This document shows, in pieces, positions 1-11,395 of a stretch of 64,000 nucleotides of DNA (the stretch's first letter is position 1; each line of letters starts with the position of its first letter). The position numbers were made by a program, and so were the translations under genes. Under the pieces are notes generated by a model that saw only the letters and a program-made list of their open reading frames with translations, was not told the origin of the DNA and searched no databases. This DNA is from Podaxis mareebaensis. Lineage: Eukaryota > Basidiomycota > Agaricomycetes > Agaricales > Agaricaceae. The DNA is taken from assembly GCA_018524725.1 (NCBI GenBank), contig JAEUWP010000213.1:1-64000 (forward strand), written 5' to 3'.

Positions 1-55
1 GACTAAGCCTGACTAAGCCTGACTAATGCTGACTAAAACTGAGTAAGCAATATAC
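1..55. repeat. short degenerate tandem repeat
   Basis: The window opens with about five consecutive copies of a 10-bp unit, GACTAAGCCT, drifting to GACTAATGCT, GACTAAAACT and GAGTAAGCAA. The array is probably cut by the window edge. It is not a canonical telomere unit; no function is visible. Confidence 0.7.
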
Positions 56-74
56 TTAATGTCCGCTTCTTTAT

Positions 75-345
75 AGATTTGCCCCATTGCTCGACACGAG
101 TCGGCTGGGAAGGAGCCTGGTACTGCACGTTCTAAAAATGTGAGTAACAAGGTGTATTTGGGGGTGATCTTTCTATTAGAACTCGCCAACAGCACTGGAA
201 ACAGACACCAAGTCAAAGTCCGGCCTTCGGAGTGCGATGTACGGAAAAGCAAACTCGGAGTTAAAGCAATCATAAGACAGATGTATGCTGCGCAGTCCAG
301 AAAGACAAGATGTGAGGACTTTACAGCCCATCATGTTCTAAAACC
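75..345. repeat. dispersed decayed repeat, related to 704-750 and 4600-4760
   Basis: The stretch around 78-125 (TGCCCCATTGCTCGACACGA and onward) recurs in altered form at 704-750. The stretch around 135-290 recurs at 4600-4760, for example CCTTCGGAGTGCG against CCTTCGGAGCGCG. Divergence is substantial and includes indels, so these are old copies. No coding capacity is conserved between copies; short ORFs here are probably spurious. Confidence 0.55.
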
Positions 346-1144
346 TTAATACGTGGTCGCTTATCGCTTATAGAGCGCTGAGAGGGGTCTCTGACATGAC
401 CTATTCGGGGTTGGTGGATCCCACTTGTCGAGCGACGGGGCGGGGGTTTGAAACAGTTGCAATGGGAGGGGGGCGTAAGCAAAGCCAAAGTCTGATTGGG
501 TCCCAAAAACTCGGTTAGTTCATAAGACGAAGGATTGGCTGGAGTGTGTGTTATTTTTGGAAGACAGAAGATAACATGATTTGGGCACACCGATCGCCGC
601 AACCCTTGGCAGCAGCTGGTTGAACTAATCAAACGCTCTTTGGCTTGGTTTACACCCTCCCTCCCTTCACAAGCCGTTACAAACCAATGTCATCTGTCAA
701 ATTTCGCCCCATTGCTCGACATGAGTTGGCCGGGAAGGAACCTACATGTCGAGGAGAGTTCTAGAGTGATCGGAGCCGGTGTGTACGCGACGAAGTGAGA
801 ATAAGGACTCAGAACCATTTGAAGACGTAGGTGAAACTAGTTCACTGAAATATCATCTTTTGAAGTAGAAAGGAAGAAGAGGCGGTGGATTCTTATCATT
901 GTAATTTAGTGTAAACATTATTGGCGAGTTGATTTTGCCAGTAAATTCTTGAAAGACACCAAAAGGTGCTATCAAAGAGGCACATGCGGATTTATAGAGC
1001 ATGAACAGTGGCCTATTTGCACAATGTATGTGTTTTCGGATAATTGAGAGATCTACGGAGCGGGTGAGGAGCTGATAGGCGACGGAGAAGAGGGGGTGTG
1101 ATTGGCTAACTAACCTTGGTGGTGAACGAGATTGAAGATTAGAA

Positions 1145-1965
1145 GGTTGCAAGCCTGATGACATATTCATGCTCAATCCTGACAGCTCAAACCCCGCCGG
1201 ATACAGGTCATGCATACGCTTTTACTGCTTGACTTAGTTGGCGTACTTGTTCTGGTGTGGTGTTTAATAGCAATGATAATGATCTTCCTCATTGTGACGT
1301 ATCGCTGAACGACTATGCTAATAACTCTAGTAGGACAATTCATCAGTGACTCTAGGCTGATTACCGTGTTCGATATCGATTCTGATTTCGGTGTGAGCAT
1401 AATCTTTTTCGAGCAATCATTGCTTTCTCGCTCCCTAACAAATTAGCTACCATCCTTTCCCTCGTTTTACCTGGATTGATTATGAGATGGCTGACCGGCC
1501 GGACTGGGATGTGACAAGCGACGTCAATCGGGGTTGGGAGAGCATGAAGTTTTGCATGTGCGTTCATATGCAAACGTGAAACCCTCGTGGTCTGCCTCTG
1601 CTTATCTCCATTGGCCGTAAATGCTCGATTAACTCCCATCTAGTCTCTTGTATCATTGCTATCAGCCATGAAAACACGAAGAGGCGTAATTTTCGTCGCC
1701 ATTGGGTCATGAAAAACATGAGTAGGTGAGAACCAGGTTCACGCGGCAAGCCCCGAAAGAAGCACCAGGCAATTAGGCCTCCTGGATATTCAGTCACCCG
1801 GGGGATGAATGCGTTTGAATCCGCAACGACAGGCTGTTTTCATGGGAGACGAGGGAGCACGCCCAATATGAATGATTGAGATCAAAGGTGCATAGACTCA
1901 TTGTATAAACAACGCCAAACAATCTCCCTTGATTTCTCCTTCCAACTGCACGATGTGTTTGCAGG
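1145..1965. repeat. large direct repeat, copy 1 (partner 6120-6830)
   Basis: About 700-800 bp is collinear with 6120-6830, which runs up to the BUB3 start codon. Shared landmarks in order are GCAAGCCTG..ATATTCATGC, ATGATCTT..CTATTGTG, GTATCGCT.AACGA, GACCTGGATTTATTGTGA-like, AATGCTGACCGG and AACAACGCCAAACA. Both copies carry many indels. This copy is not followed by recognisable BUB3 exons. It looks like a detached duplicate of the BUB3 5-prime flank or a mobile repeat present in both places. Confidence 0.65.
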
Positions 1966-2204
1966 CATCTATGGATTATACTACGGGTCTCTTAACCACA
2001 GCGAAACATACAACATTCCTAGAGATGTCCGAATGCCCGGTGCCAAGCACCGGGCAGCATCTCGAGCCGACAGCCAACTCCAAAGAGTGGACTTACTTTG
2101 CGGTCATACCAAAGTTATGGCAATTCGGCTAAGCCCAGATCGTACCTCATGCTTTATTCATATGCAATAAGTTTGCGATGCTCGGGAGTCCATCTGCAGG
2201 GATC

Positions 2205-2965
2205 ATCACGGGTTGGCCATACCCGCCGGGTAAGCACCACGGATACGACGGGTGAGGGTACGGGTCAGAAAATTCATACCCTCACCAAACCCGTACCCGC
2301 ATGGCAGGTACTGGCGGGTGTTCTTCCTAATTTGGAATACCAAATGATGTGAGTAGCGACAGCAAGTGCACGGTTGCGCACCAAGAGTGTCAAGCAGCAT
2401 AGAACGTGTATTACTACAATGATCGATGCTGCGAGGGGGATTTCTGACTGTTGACCTCTCCGGTCCACATCCCGCCTAAGGCAAGCCCGAAACTCGACTT
2501 AGTGGTACCCGAGAACTGAGTTCCCGCAAGCGACGCGCTCCTCAACGTAGTGATGAGTTACAGGTAGTGGCGAAAAAGAAGGACTAGAGAATCGGTTGGC
2601 AATGGCGAGTGCTGGGCCACAGGAGTGCATGGTGGACTCGACTGTTGAGGCGGGTGGTGCTGAGGCCCTAGACTTGGCTGGATCAGATCGGAGGAGAAGA
2701 ATGATGATAACAGTGAGGATTCTAAATTTTTTATGATAGCCCTTGGCCTCATTTTCCATACACTGGTGGACTCAACCCATGCGGGATTTCAAACCCGTAC
2801 CCTTACCCGTGAAACTCCTGACCCATGAGTGAGGGTACTGGTTTTGGCGGGTGAGGGTACGGGTGTGCCTGGAATTACCCGTGGGTTACCTGTGCTTTTC
2901 ACTGTCCACCCGCCGCCTCAACGTCGGGGCCTGGCCCGTTACTTTCGTCACCCATCGCATTCTTC
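2205..2965. mobile_element. possible non-autonomous hAT-like element or GGGTACGGGT-rich repeat
   Basis: Two zones, about 2205-2340 and 2770-2960, are filled with both orientations of GGGTACGGGT/ACCCGTACCC-like words, separated by about 430 bp without them. Subterminal clusters of short G/C-rich words in both orientations are a known property of hAT-family DNA transposon ends. I see no transposase and cannot define terminal inverted repeats or an 8-bp target duplication, so the assignment is tentative. A run of ten or more C follows at about 2971. Confidence 0.35.
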
Positions 2966-3429
2966 GTCCCCCCCCCCCCCTTCATCGGCTTTTGTGGATC
3001 TCATGGAATTATTTGTATCCGTACGTGCTGTAACATATATCTTGGACATTTCTCACTGGATATTGGTAGCACAATAGGCAGATGTAACCAACAACGAATT
3101 TCACAAAGTAATCATGTGAAGGTGACATGCAATTAAACCAACAGAATTGTTCTGAAGGTCATGTATATAGCATACATACATGGAATATATGACGGAGAAA
3201 AAGGTGAACTGCCTCAGGGACAAGAAATACGAGTTTACCGATGGCAACGGGTTAACCCCCACCCTTTCCGGTTATACTCCAACTGCCCAACAAATTATAA
3301 TAGTTGTATGTACGATATGAGGGTTATTCTGTTTAATGGATAGCATACAAACCAAGAACGAAGAAAACATATGCTCAACTAGAGAAGTGCTGATAAGCAA
3401 AGGTTTGATAAGAGAATGGGAGGATCACT

Positions 3430-4167
3430 TCAAGCGACGTGCACGACACTATATGATCCCCCATGGGAGAATACCTCAATCCCCCAGATAACACCGTTTC
3501 CCAACAGTAGATCGTATCCGACAGGACCATGGTCCGGATCCTGTCCGGATACGAACCTCTCCCAAGATGTGACAGCATTCGATGACTCTCCATTACGGCG
3601 GATGAACGCCATCTCGACTTCAGACTTCATTACCTGAGACAGCCCAGAATAAGTTGAGAGAAAGCTCACAGGCTTTTCGGAAATGGACTGCAGGCAAATA
3701 AACAAATCTAATGCATTGATCTTTTGTCCAGAAAAATCACCATAGAATGTGCCAATGTGAGCGATAGGCGCGTGGATATGGATTGGCGAAGTGAGTGGGA
3801 TGGCCCGCAGCTTCTTTCGCTGTTCCGGGCTGAGATGCGACAAAATACTTATGGGGAAAAGGTAATCTTCGAGGTATACGGTGGTCATGGAAGTAGTGCT
3901 GTCTTCCGGTGGAAGGGGCTTCGTGTATGTTTGCGGAGCTGGAGGAGTGGACAGCTGCAAAAGGACGCCAGCATTGTCAATGTCAGAGGTTGTGCGGAGT
4001 GTTGACGGAAGTTCATACATTGGGTGTAATCTCAGCGGGCCCCACGGTGGACGTATGAGTACGAATAGGACAAGGAGATGACAGCATGGTTGCCTTTCAT
4101 AGAGTGTGTGAGTGGCGGCTGTGAGTTTGAGAGGTATACTCACGTATTCCGAAATGTAGGTCGACAT
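3430..4167 (-). CDS. hypothetical protein, 245-codon ORF
   Basis: A single ATG-initiated minus-strand frame of 245 codons, the longest open frame in the first 6 kb. The product has no motif I recognise. Its first eight codons are followed by GTGAGTATAC, a good donor, so the true gene may have a short first exon and an intron, with coding resuming near the segment reading HPMYELPSTL. A proline/threonine-rich stretch (about residues 68-85) precedes a mixed hydrophobic region. Upstream has a TATATGAC-like element near 4208. Not assignable to a family; it could also be a chance ORF. Confidence 0.4.
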   Translation of the reverse strand: MSTYISEYVSIPLKLTAATHTLYERQPCCHLLVLFVLIRPPWGPLRLHPMYELPSTLRTTSDIDNAGVLLQLSTPPAPQTYTKPLPPEDSTTSMTTVYLEDYLFPISILSHLSPEQRKKLRAIPLTSPIHIHAPIAHIGTFYGDFSGQKINALDLFICLQSISEKPVSFLSTYSGLSQVMKSEVEMAFIRRNGESSNAVTSWERFVSGQDPDHGPVGYDLLLGNGVIWGIEVFSHGGSYSVVHVA

Positions 4168-4169
4168 TG

Positions 4170-6119
4170 GTACTTGGCTGGGCTTCCTCGACTAGGTGCT
4201 AGCTTTTATATGACATATTCATGAAGGACAGGGGAACAATCCAGCTTGTAATGACGCCATCCACGTCTGGGGCGCAAGGGGTGTAATATTTGGTTGTGAT
4301 CCCCCGGTCACCAACCATTGTAATGAGAGAATCTGACACTGAGAAATATCGCTAAGAACAGCAAGCCTTATCCACGTGTCGTACCCTATGACGATGTTAA
4401 CAAGTAGCGTCCTATATAGGCGCCAGCAACCGATAGCGCTGAGGGTTATAGCAAGCGTTGTGGTTAATATCAAGTTGTTTCGTTGATGCCGGCAGAACCA
4501 CAAGTCTCAGGGTTATAGGGAGCGTTATGGAGTGCAAGCTATCTTTGGAGTGGGGATAAGCCTGACCCAGACCACATATTCCAAGGCGGTGAATAGTAAG
4601 ATGTGTTTGGGGATAATGACTCTATTGAAAGCTTAGCATTCTCATCAACACCACTGGAATCTGGCGGGCCACCAACTCCAAGCCTTGCCTTCGGAGCGCG
4701 TTATATAGAAAGGCAAACCTGGAATACAGGTCGTAAATCACTGGACGGATAGTACCTATACAATACGTTCTGGACAGGTAAGATGGGACGGCTTGCTGTA
4801 GGATGGGACAAATTTTCCACCAGGGTTTCAAACCTCCATATATAGTTGTTCCTTAATTATCGTGCGCCGGCCGGGGAGATGCCAGGACCCCGAAAAATGG
4901 GGAGGACCATTCTGAGGCAGCGCCGGATGGCCTTCGGGCACCCGGAACGAAACCCTTTGATAGATGACAGTCCTACAGACCGGGAAAGATACTGATCTGG
5001 ACTAACTGTACGCAACGCAAAGATTAAAGTTTCACTTAGCCACTTTGACGCAATACACATACACATCATCGTTACCTCGCACATCCTCGGGAGCTTCCTC
5101 CCGTCTAGATCCGTTGCAACGATATCTACGGTGACAATTGAAATCTTTGAGTGGATTGGCGAAGGCAAAACTCATCTCAAAAATTCCGCCAATGTTGACA
5201 AAAATTTAAGTACGATGGCACTACAACATGCTTCAGATGATCTCAGCAGCAGTCGTTGAAAAATAGATACCCAAGCCAACTCTCAGCGCTAGAGCATTCT
5301 TAGCTGTCATGCTCCCTACCATTTCAACCAAACTTCTGATGACGCAACCTGTGCGCTCTTTCAATGCCAAACAACTGAATGACAAGGGGAGCCAGCTTGG
5401 TCTGCATATGCCTCCCGGCAAGACCTGGATCAAACAGACGGAAGAATGTGCCGGTCCGAGCTCTTTTGGATGGAAAAAAATGGATCGAGGATCCGCATTA
5501 CCCAGGGTGTTTTCTCCCTCTTTGGGCAGTCATCTTTTGGGGCGAGAGATGAGACACCCCTGCAACTTCCGGCTTTTCGCCAATCATTTCAACCTTATCC
5601 TACCAGCCGCTTTTCGCCGTGCCCTGCGCGATACACCTTTTTTATCAAGCATAGTGAATGCACTCTCTCGTATGAATTGAGCGGGGGGGGGTTGATTGAT
5701 GACCTTTGATAATATATATATTTTGCTCTGATGCTTATTTTGCATTACCACTCTTTAGAGAGTATTACAGATGCATGTTCCGTGAAGTCCCTGAACCTCC
5801 CCGGGATGTTGCAACAAGCACCAGGCGCAGAAATTAAAGCAACATAAAGCAACGCAAAGCAAGCGCCTAGGACCCTGGTGCTAATCGGGGTGGCTTGTTT
5901 CTACAACGTGTATACTGTTAGATGATCTCGAGACCTCTCAGACCAGTGTGAAGTTAACGCATGTCAGAGAAGAAGGAATGCCATTAGCCAACTGGACCCG
6001 CGAACCATGAGTATCTTTGTAAACATGGAATACGTGAAACAGATTGTTTTAAGCCATTTCTTACACGTTTTGAATGCTGAGATGTTTCAAAAGCATGGTA
6101 ATGAAGGGGACTAAGTATC
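4170..6119. other. intergenic, decayed; no supported gene
   Basis: It contains the dispersed repeat copy at 4600-4760 and a short AAAGCAAC-type microsatellite near 5837-5868. A 123-codon plus-strand ORF (5309-5680) has no recognisable motif and is overlapped by another frame, so I do not call it a gene. Confidence 0.5.
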
Positions 6120-6830
6120 CGAAGGCGGCAAGCCTGGTAATATATTCATGCCCAATCTGGACAGCTTAAATGGATACACCTTATAATAGTACTACGTCAT
6201 CCGGTGGGCATGCCCATTGCGTCGTGTTATGGCAATGATCTTGCCTATTGTGGTGTATCGCTAAACGAGACAGTCAATTAGCGACTCGAAGCTAATGATT
6301 GTTATTGATATCCATCCTGTCTTCAGCGTGAATAAAATCTTTCTTGCCCAATTGTTGCGTTCTTGCCCCCCAGCCTAGGTACCGCCTGTTCTCTCGTATG
6401 ACCTGGATTTATTGTGAAAATGCTGACCGGCTGGACCTAAGTGAGGAAATGAAGTTTTACATGCATGCTCATATGCAGATGCGAAATCCTTGTACAGCCT
6501 CTATCTCCATTCACTCGGGGGCTCGGCTAGGATAGCCCCAATCTAGTAGTCTTTGGGTGCTATTACTATCAATCGTGAAGACATGAAGAGTCTTGGTTCG
6601 CGTCAATTTGAAGTCATGGAAAACACGAGTGGATGAGGGGCTGGAGAGCGTGGGGTGGTTTGTGTGGTGAGGCTCGAACACTGGTTGAAACTCTAGGTGA
6701 TTTGGGTCCTTGGATGATCAGATTGCCAGAGGTTGCATGATCTGTTCGAGTCTGCAGCGGTGAGGTGGGTAAACAACGCCAAACATTCGTCCTTTGGTTT
6801 CCCCTCCAACTGTGCGGTACTACGATGGCT
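6120..6830. repeat. large direct repeat, copy 2 (partner 1145-1965), upstream of BUB3
   Basis: Collinear with 1145-1965. It ends at the BUB3 start codon, so it probably contains the BUB3 promoter and 5-prime leader. No strong TATA box is visible in the last 150 bp. Confidence 0.6.
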
Positions 6831-8109
6831 GGTATGTTTGACACGCGTTTTACAGAAAATATTGTCGCTCATTAGCATGTCATAGACGATCACAACTCCA
6901 CAACCTTGCCATCTCCTCCCTTCGACAGCATCTCTTCTCTGCGCTACGCACCAACTCACCCTGACCGCCTTCTTGCCTCTTCCTGGGACACAGCACGTCT
7001 CTCTCGTATCTGACTTTCAAATTCATTCTAATTATCGCGCAGACTGTTAGATATTATGACACTTCGGATACCTCTCCCGAACTCAAAGCCAAGTTCGACC
7101 ACCGCGCTGCTGTCCTCGCATGCACATTCTCCGACGATGCACACGGCTACAGCGGTGGTCTCGACACTTCCGTACGCGAGTGCGTCTGCCTACATACCTG
7201 ACCTCGTGCGCTTTCCCTGACATCCTGATAGGCTCGACCTCAACACTGAGAAAATCACCAACCTCGGCCAGCACAGCGACAGTATTTCCTGCATGACCTG
7301 GTCTCGTGAACAAAGTCCGTCCCCCCACTCTCATCCCCTCCAACCACCTAACGACCTACACACCCCACTACAGACGTCCTAATTACAGGGTCTTGGGACC
7401 GCACCCTCCGCTTCTGGGACCCCCGTCTTGTAACCTCCTCCCCCTCCGCCCAATCCTCCTCCCACACCACTCCCGAACGCATCTACCACCTCGACCTCAT
7501 CAACACTACCCTCGTCGTCTCTATGGCATCCCGCCTCTTCCACATCTACGACCTCCGGAACATGTCTGCTCCCGCCCAGCAACGCGAGTCCTCACTCAAA
7601 TACATGACCCGCTCTCTCGCGTGTATGCCTGATGGACAAGGCTATGCTACGGCCTCAACAGAGGGGCGTATCGCGGTGGAGTACTTTGACCCGTCGCCTG
7701 CCGTCCAGGAGAAAAAATACGCGTTCAAGTGTCATAGACAGACCATTGATGATGTCGATCATGTCTGGCCTGTGAATGCGCTTACCTTCCATCCGGTATA
7801 TAATACTTTTGCGAGTGCCGGGTCTGATGGGACGGTGTCGATTTGGGATCACAAAGTTAAGAAGAGGTTGAGGCAATACCCCAAGTTCAATAATCCCGTG
7901 TCGTCAATCGCGTTTAATTCGGATGGGACGAAGCTGGCAATGGGAGTATGTTATACATGGGATGAGGGTGAAGCGGGGCTTAAGACTGCGAATCAGCCCA
8001 TGATTGTTGTTCGCAAGCTCGGAGAGGAAGTCAAGGTGCGTTAGTCCTATCCACTGCCAAGTGCTCATACTCATGTCGTTGTTAGCCCAAGGGTTGGCCA
8101 GGGAACTAG
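6825..8109 (+). CDS. BUB3: BUB3 spindle-checkpoint WD40 protein
   Basis: Mitotic checkpoint WD40 propeller that brings BUB1/MAD3-type kinases to kinetochores. Exons by eye: 6825-6831, 6886-6992, 7043-7179, 7232-7314, 7374-8035, 8086-8109, summing to 1020 nt, or 339 residues plus stop; family members are about 325-340. Exon 1 is only seven bases (Met-Ala plus one base). Family signatures seen: PPFDSISSLRY and LLASSWDTTVRYYD at the N-terminus, GSWDRTLRFWD, then EYFDPSP, KYAFKCHR, VNALTFHPVYNTFASAGSDG and the C-terminal VKPK-type end. That end is reached only through the last intron; reading on instead would stop after VR. Intron 2 (6993-7042) has a GC donor (GCACGT). No GT alternative keeps frame. 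Identification is strong; the tiny first exon is the least certain part. Confidence 0.93.
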
Positions 8110-8366
8110 ACTTCGTTGTACCAAGTATCCATATTCAATATATAATGTGGCACCAAGAACAGTGTTCTTCCTACGCTTATCCGTCGAAACTATTCACTCC
8201 AAGCTGGGGCTCCTGTTGGTCAATTCAATATTTTACAACCGCATTTCAACACGTATGCAAAGTATTGCCTCCTCTCACGTTCTTTTATCTACAACCCACC
8301 TCACTGCGCTAATGATAACAAATACCAAGGCTCCATTATCTCTTCTCCCTTTCCTTTGCCGTCACC
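8110..8366. other. BUB3 / lectin convergent intergenic spacer
   Basis: The 257 bp between the BUB3 stop and the lectin stop hold the two convergent 3-prime ends. Short plus-strand ORFs here overlap each other and lack coding character. Confidence 0.5.
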
Positions 8367-8993
8367 TCAAGAAGCTGGCGCTGCGTCAAACTTCCACTCC
8401 TGCTTCTTATCAGTGAGGTCACGGCGATCAACAACAGCGTTATTCCTTGACACGAAATTTCCGTTCTTGGCGGTAACGCAGACAGTCGCATCATACGTAA
8501 ACAAGCGCTTCTGCACGTCTTCGTATACCCACAACTGATTAACGTTCGTGGGCAAGCCCCTCTTCTCCGCTTGCTTGAGAGCAGTTCCAGGTGTAATAAG
8601 ACCTCCGTTTTCTGGGGATCCGCATTAGCCATCTCTCTGACGGAGGGATACACCAACTCAAGACTCACCGTACCCAGGAACCTCTAGAACGAGACCAGAA
8701 CCCTTGTTGACTAGGTAGCCTTGGTCGTACTTCCAGAGTTGATTGTCGTAGCCGGAAGACTTGCGTCCATAGACAATAACATCTGCGCCGGCCTGTCATT
8801 TCTGGCGTGTCAGGTACTGTGGCTTAAGGTTTATAACATTCGGTTCGAAGTGACGAACCTTTTTGCTATTGCCTCTGACATCAAGGACTAAGTCAGAAGA
8901 GACGCTGGTGATGAAGAAGTAGCCGGTTGGGAATAAAAGCTGAGCAACAGCGACGCTGGCGAGGGAGGCGAGAGTGAAAAGCTTGAAAAGCAT
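8367..8993 (-). CDS. secreted ricin-B-type (beta-trefoil) lectin-like protein
   Basis: Three exons: 8859-8993, 8669-8792, 8367-8611, together 504 nt, 167 residues plus stop. Residues 1-20 or so form a signal peptide (MLFKLFTLASLASVAVAQ). The rest resembles fungal single-domain ricin-B lectins: GYFFITS at the first strand, LVLDVRG, then the trefoil hallmark QxW-type triads NQLW (twice) and KQEWKF. Introns 8793-8858 and 8612-8668 are GT-AG. A TATA box lies 68 bp upstream. The expected role is secreted carbohydrate binding, perhaps in defence or cell-wall interaction; ligand unknown. A broken paralogue lies about 2.3 kb further on in the same orientation. Confidence 0.8.
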
Positions 8994-9060
8994 GATGTGG
9001 ATAAGAAGTGGGTGAAGGCAAAGCCGGTTGTGGATGATGGATACTAGCTGAGGGCTTGGG

Positions 9061-9068
9061 ATTTTATA
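9061..9068 (-). promoter_or_regulatory. TATA box of the intact lectin gene
   Basis: On the minus strand TATAAAAT lies 68 bp before the start codon. The paralogue has the same element (TATAAAA, 11381-11387) 76 bp before its start, so the core promoter was duplicated with the gene. Confidence 0.65.
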
Positions 9069-9069
9069 C

Positions 9070-9620
9070 CAGTAGCGCGTCTTCTTTCGGTATGTATGAG
9101 TGTTGGGTCTAGAGCATAACAGTAATTTCGTATGCGCCATGGAACCTAATAGCGTTAAACGAAATTGCCACTTAAATCGCAACAAAAGCTGGTCTTATCA
9201 ATCAAACAACTCGAGATGATCACATACCTCTCGAACTGGCCTCACTGGATACGGATACTGGATAATACTCAACCGTTTAATGGTTGGATACATCCTTCTG
9301 TAGCAACACGGGCTCCCTGCCACGCCCTATAACCCGTTGCATTGGTATTGTGGTGGCAAATGGTATTCGATTTTCTCTGAGCGCCGAAGGCGCTTGCATC
9401 GTTCGCTCATAAAACGCCATTGCTCGCTCCAACCTCCTTGCTTCCCTCTGGTGCATTTTGTAGAAAGTATGCTAGCACAAACTAGGCCCGATTTACATAA
9501 ATAAGATCCTCAAGTCCTTACCTCCAGCTAGAGCTCTCCCTCCCGTTACGGAATGATTGACTGACGTTGCGACTTAACAAGCGCCTCCTGCCAGTCAACG
9601 TCGCAGTTCATATTCGCGGA
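9070..9620. other. extra segment between lectin core promoter and its conserved upstream block
   Basis: In the broken lectin copy the conserved upstream block begins directly behind the TATA box. In the intact copy about 550 bp intervene. No ORF, inverted repeat or target duplication is obvious, so it could be an insertion here or a deletion in the other copy. Confidence 0.4.
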
Positions 9621-9621
9621 C

Positions 9622-9850
9622 TTCCCTCTGTCAGCGTGGCGACGCATCAACTGCATTCATGGTATTAGCCACTATTAAACCGCTCCACGTGGACAACCGC
9701 CACTTGACTGTCCTAAAAGTTTGGCTCTAGTATATCTCTTGGTAGGCCTCGAGCCTAACAGACACCTTGTGGACGCTCGTTTGACTCGCGTCAAATGTGC
9801 ACTAGATCATTTGCCTGCTTGAGGCTTGATAGACACCTATAGTCAGGTAA
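9622..9850. repeat. duplicated lectin upstream block, copy 1 (partner 11396-11620)
   Basis: Shared words in order: CTGTCAGCGTGGCG against CCGTCAGCCTGGCG, CGCCACTTG, TTGGCTCTAGTA, ATCTCT, GAGGCT..GATAGACA. It marks the outer end of the lectin segmental duplication. Confidence 0.6.
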
Positions 9851-10672
9851 TGCTCGGAGTTGGTCGTTTCGTGGATACAGACGGTAGGGCAATGGTTTTT
9901 ACACGAAACTATCGTTGAAGTTATCACAGAGAGAGATGCTAACATCTTTCCAGCTCGAGGTGAACTCGGTTCTTCCGTAACTCTGCATACTTGGGGTCGT
10001 GTTTTACGTTGGATGTATATCACAATTCGAACACTTTCGGTAATGCCTAAAGCTCTAGGAGGTTGATGCCCCAATCTTGGTACTCACGGCACTCACGCAC
10101 GCGCTAGTAATATATGCTTGCCCGACCCTCGGGCGTTTCTTTCAGCTGCCTTCTCCATCTTTGGGGGTCATGCCTTGGTTTGGTTTTATATCCTCTTCGA
10201 TGGCTCCAATGCCTGCTACTGCTGAGATGCCTTCGGATGGTTGGAGGGAGTACGATAAGCTATTTCCACTCTCTGCTCCAGCCTCTCCTCCGTCCATGTA
10301 CACACAAGAACGTTATGTTGAGTCTTCTGCCAAGGATACCTTTTTGCCTGTGGTATGCATGAGTCATAAAGAGGAGTAGGGAGGGGGCGGGTGCGCGTGG
10401 GTCTACGACTGTGTTGGTTGGTTTGCCTGGGCTCTCGCAGAGATCCCTCATTCTTTGTGTACGATTGCGTTCAAACAGCGTCTGATCCTTGCACCCCAAG
10501 ACCGCCAAATTCGCTAAACAACGTTCATTAGCATGAAAGGCACGACGAGTCACATATTTACAAAGAGTAGTGGGCATGTACTAGCACTATCAAGCAATAA
10601 CCAGACGCCACAGCCGCACGCATCGCCCTATTTACCCCTCAAGGCTTTCTCTTCATCAGACTAGTTTAAGCA
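9851..10672. other. intergenic, no supported gene
   Basis: Several overlapping ORFs of 60-105 codons on both strands, none with a motif, a signal peptide plus consistent codon use, or a recognisable partner elsewhere in the window. Confidence 0.5.
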
Positions 10673-11305
10673 TTAGGGCGCGGGCACAAACCCCCATCCC
10701 TGCTTATCATCTATAGGCTTGCGAAGCTCAACTGTAGCGTACGTTCCGTCTACAGCAGAAATGCACACCGTCGGGTCGTTCACTGGTACAATTCGCTTCT
10801 GTGGGTCATACAACCAGAGCCGGTCAAAATTGTCCGGTGTCCTCTTTCGTGCCTGCTTCAATATCGTCCCTGGTGTTGCGGGAAGTCTATCGGCTGGGTC
10901 AAGTCGTTAGTTACACGCGTATCTTTGCTTGTGAGCATTGGTTAAATGCTCATAACAGACTCACTGAACCCTGGAATCTCGATAACAAGTTAGCAACGGT
11001 TATTGATCGGGTAGCCATTCTCGTACTTCCACCACTGGTTTTCGAACTGGGTTTTCTTGAGGTCGATGAGGACTATATTTTCACCGGGCTATATAACGAA
11101 CTGGAGAGAGGCGTGAATCCTGTTAGCGAGCAACTACTAAGCGGAGGTGAATAAAGCTTCAAACCTCTAGGCTGAGATTGAACACATCGAGAACTTTCCC
11201 AGTGGCGTTGCTCTTGATGTAGAAATATCCTTCAGGAAACTTCGGTATCAATTGGCCGAAAGCGACAGCGGCGAACGTAGTGAGAGTTAACAATTTGGCG
11301 AGCAT
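10673..11305 (-). pseudogene. ricin-B-type lectin, disrupted paralogue
   Basis: Same three-exon layout as the intact lectin. It has a signal peptide (MLAKLLTLTTFAAVAFGQ), GYFYIKS, VLDV, NQWW, then LVIEIPG and a final exon ending QGWGFVPAP. An in-frame TAA at 10990-10992 falls just before LVIEIPG, where the intact copy reads LVLEVPG. A further in-frame TAG is avoided only if the first acceptor is taken 12 bp later than its most obvious position. The rest of the frame is well preserved, so inactivation may be recent, or the single base may be an assembly error. Confidence 0.7.
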
Positions 11306-11395
11306 GGTATGCACGGATGGGAGAAAGGCTGCACACTGATCGAGTCGTTGGAGATGGATCCGACTGAGAACACGGGAGGGTTTTATACCCACAGA

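Noticed and set aside
1..55. Telomere repeat
   Set aside because: The 10-bp GACTAAGCCT unit is not TTAGGG-like and the sequence is not at a demonstrated chromosome end.
7655..7876. Minus-strand ORF within BUB3
   Set aside because: It lies entirely inside BUB3 exon 5, antisense, with no independent signal.
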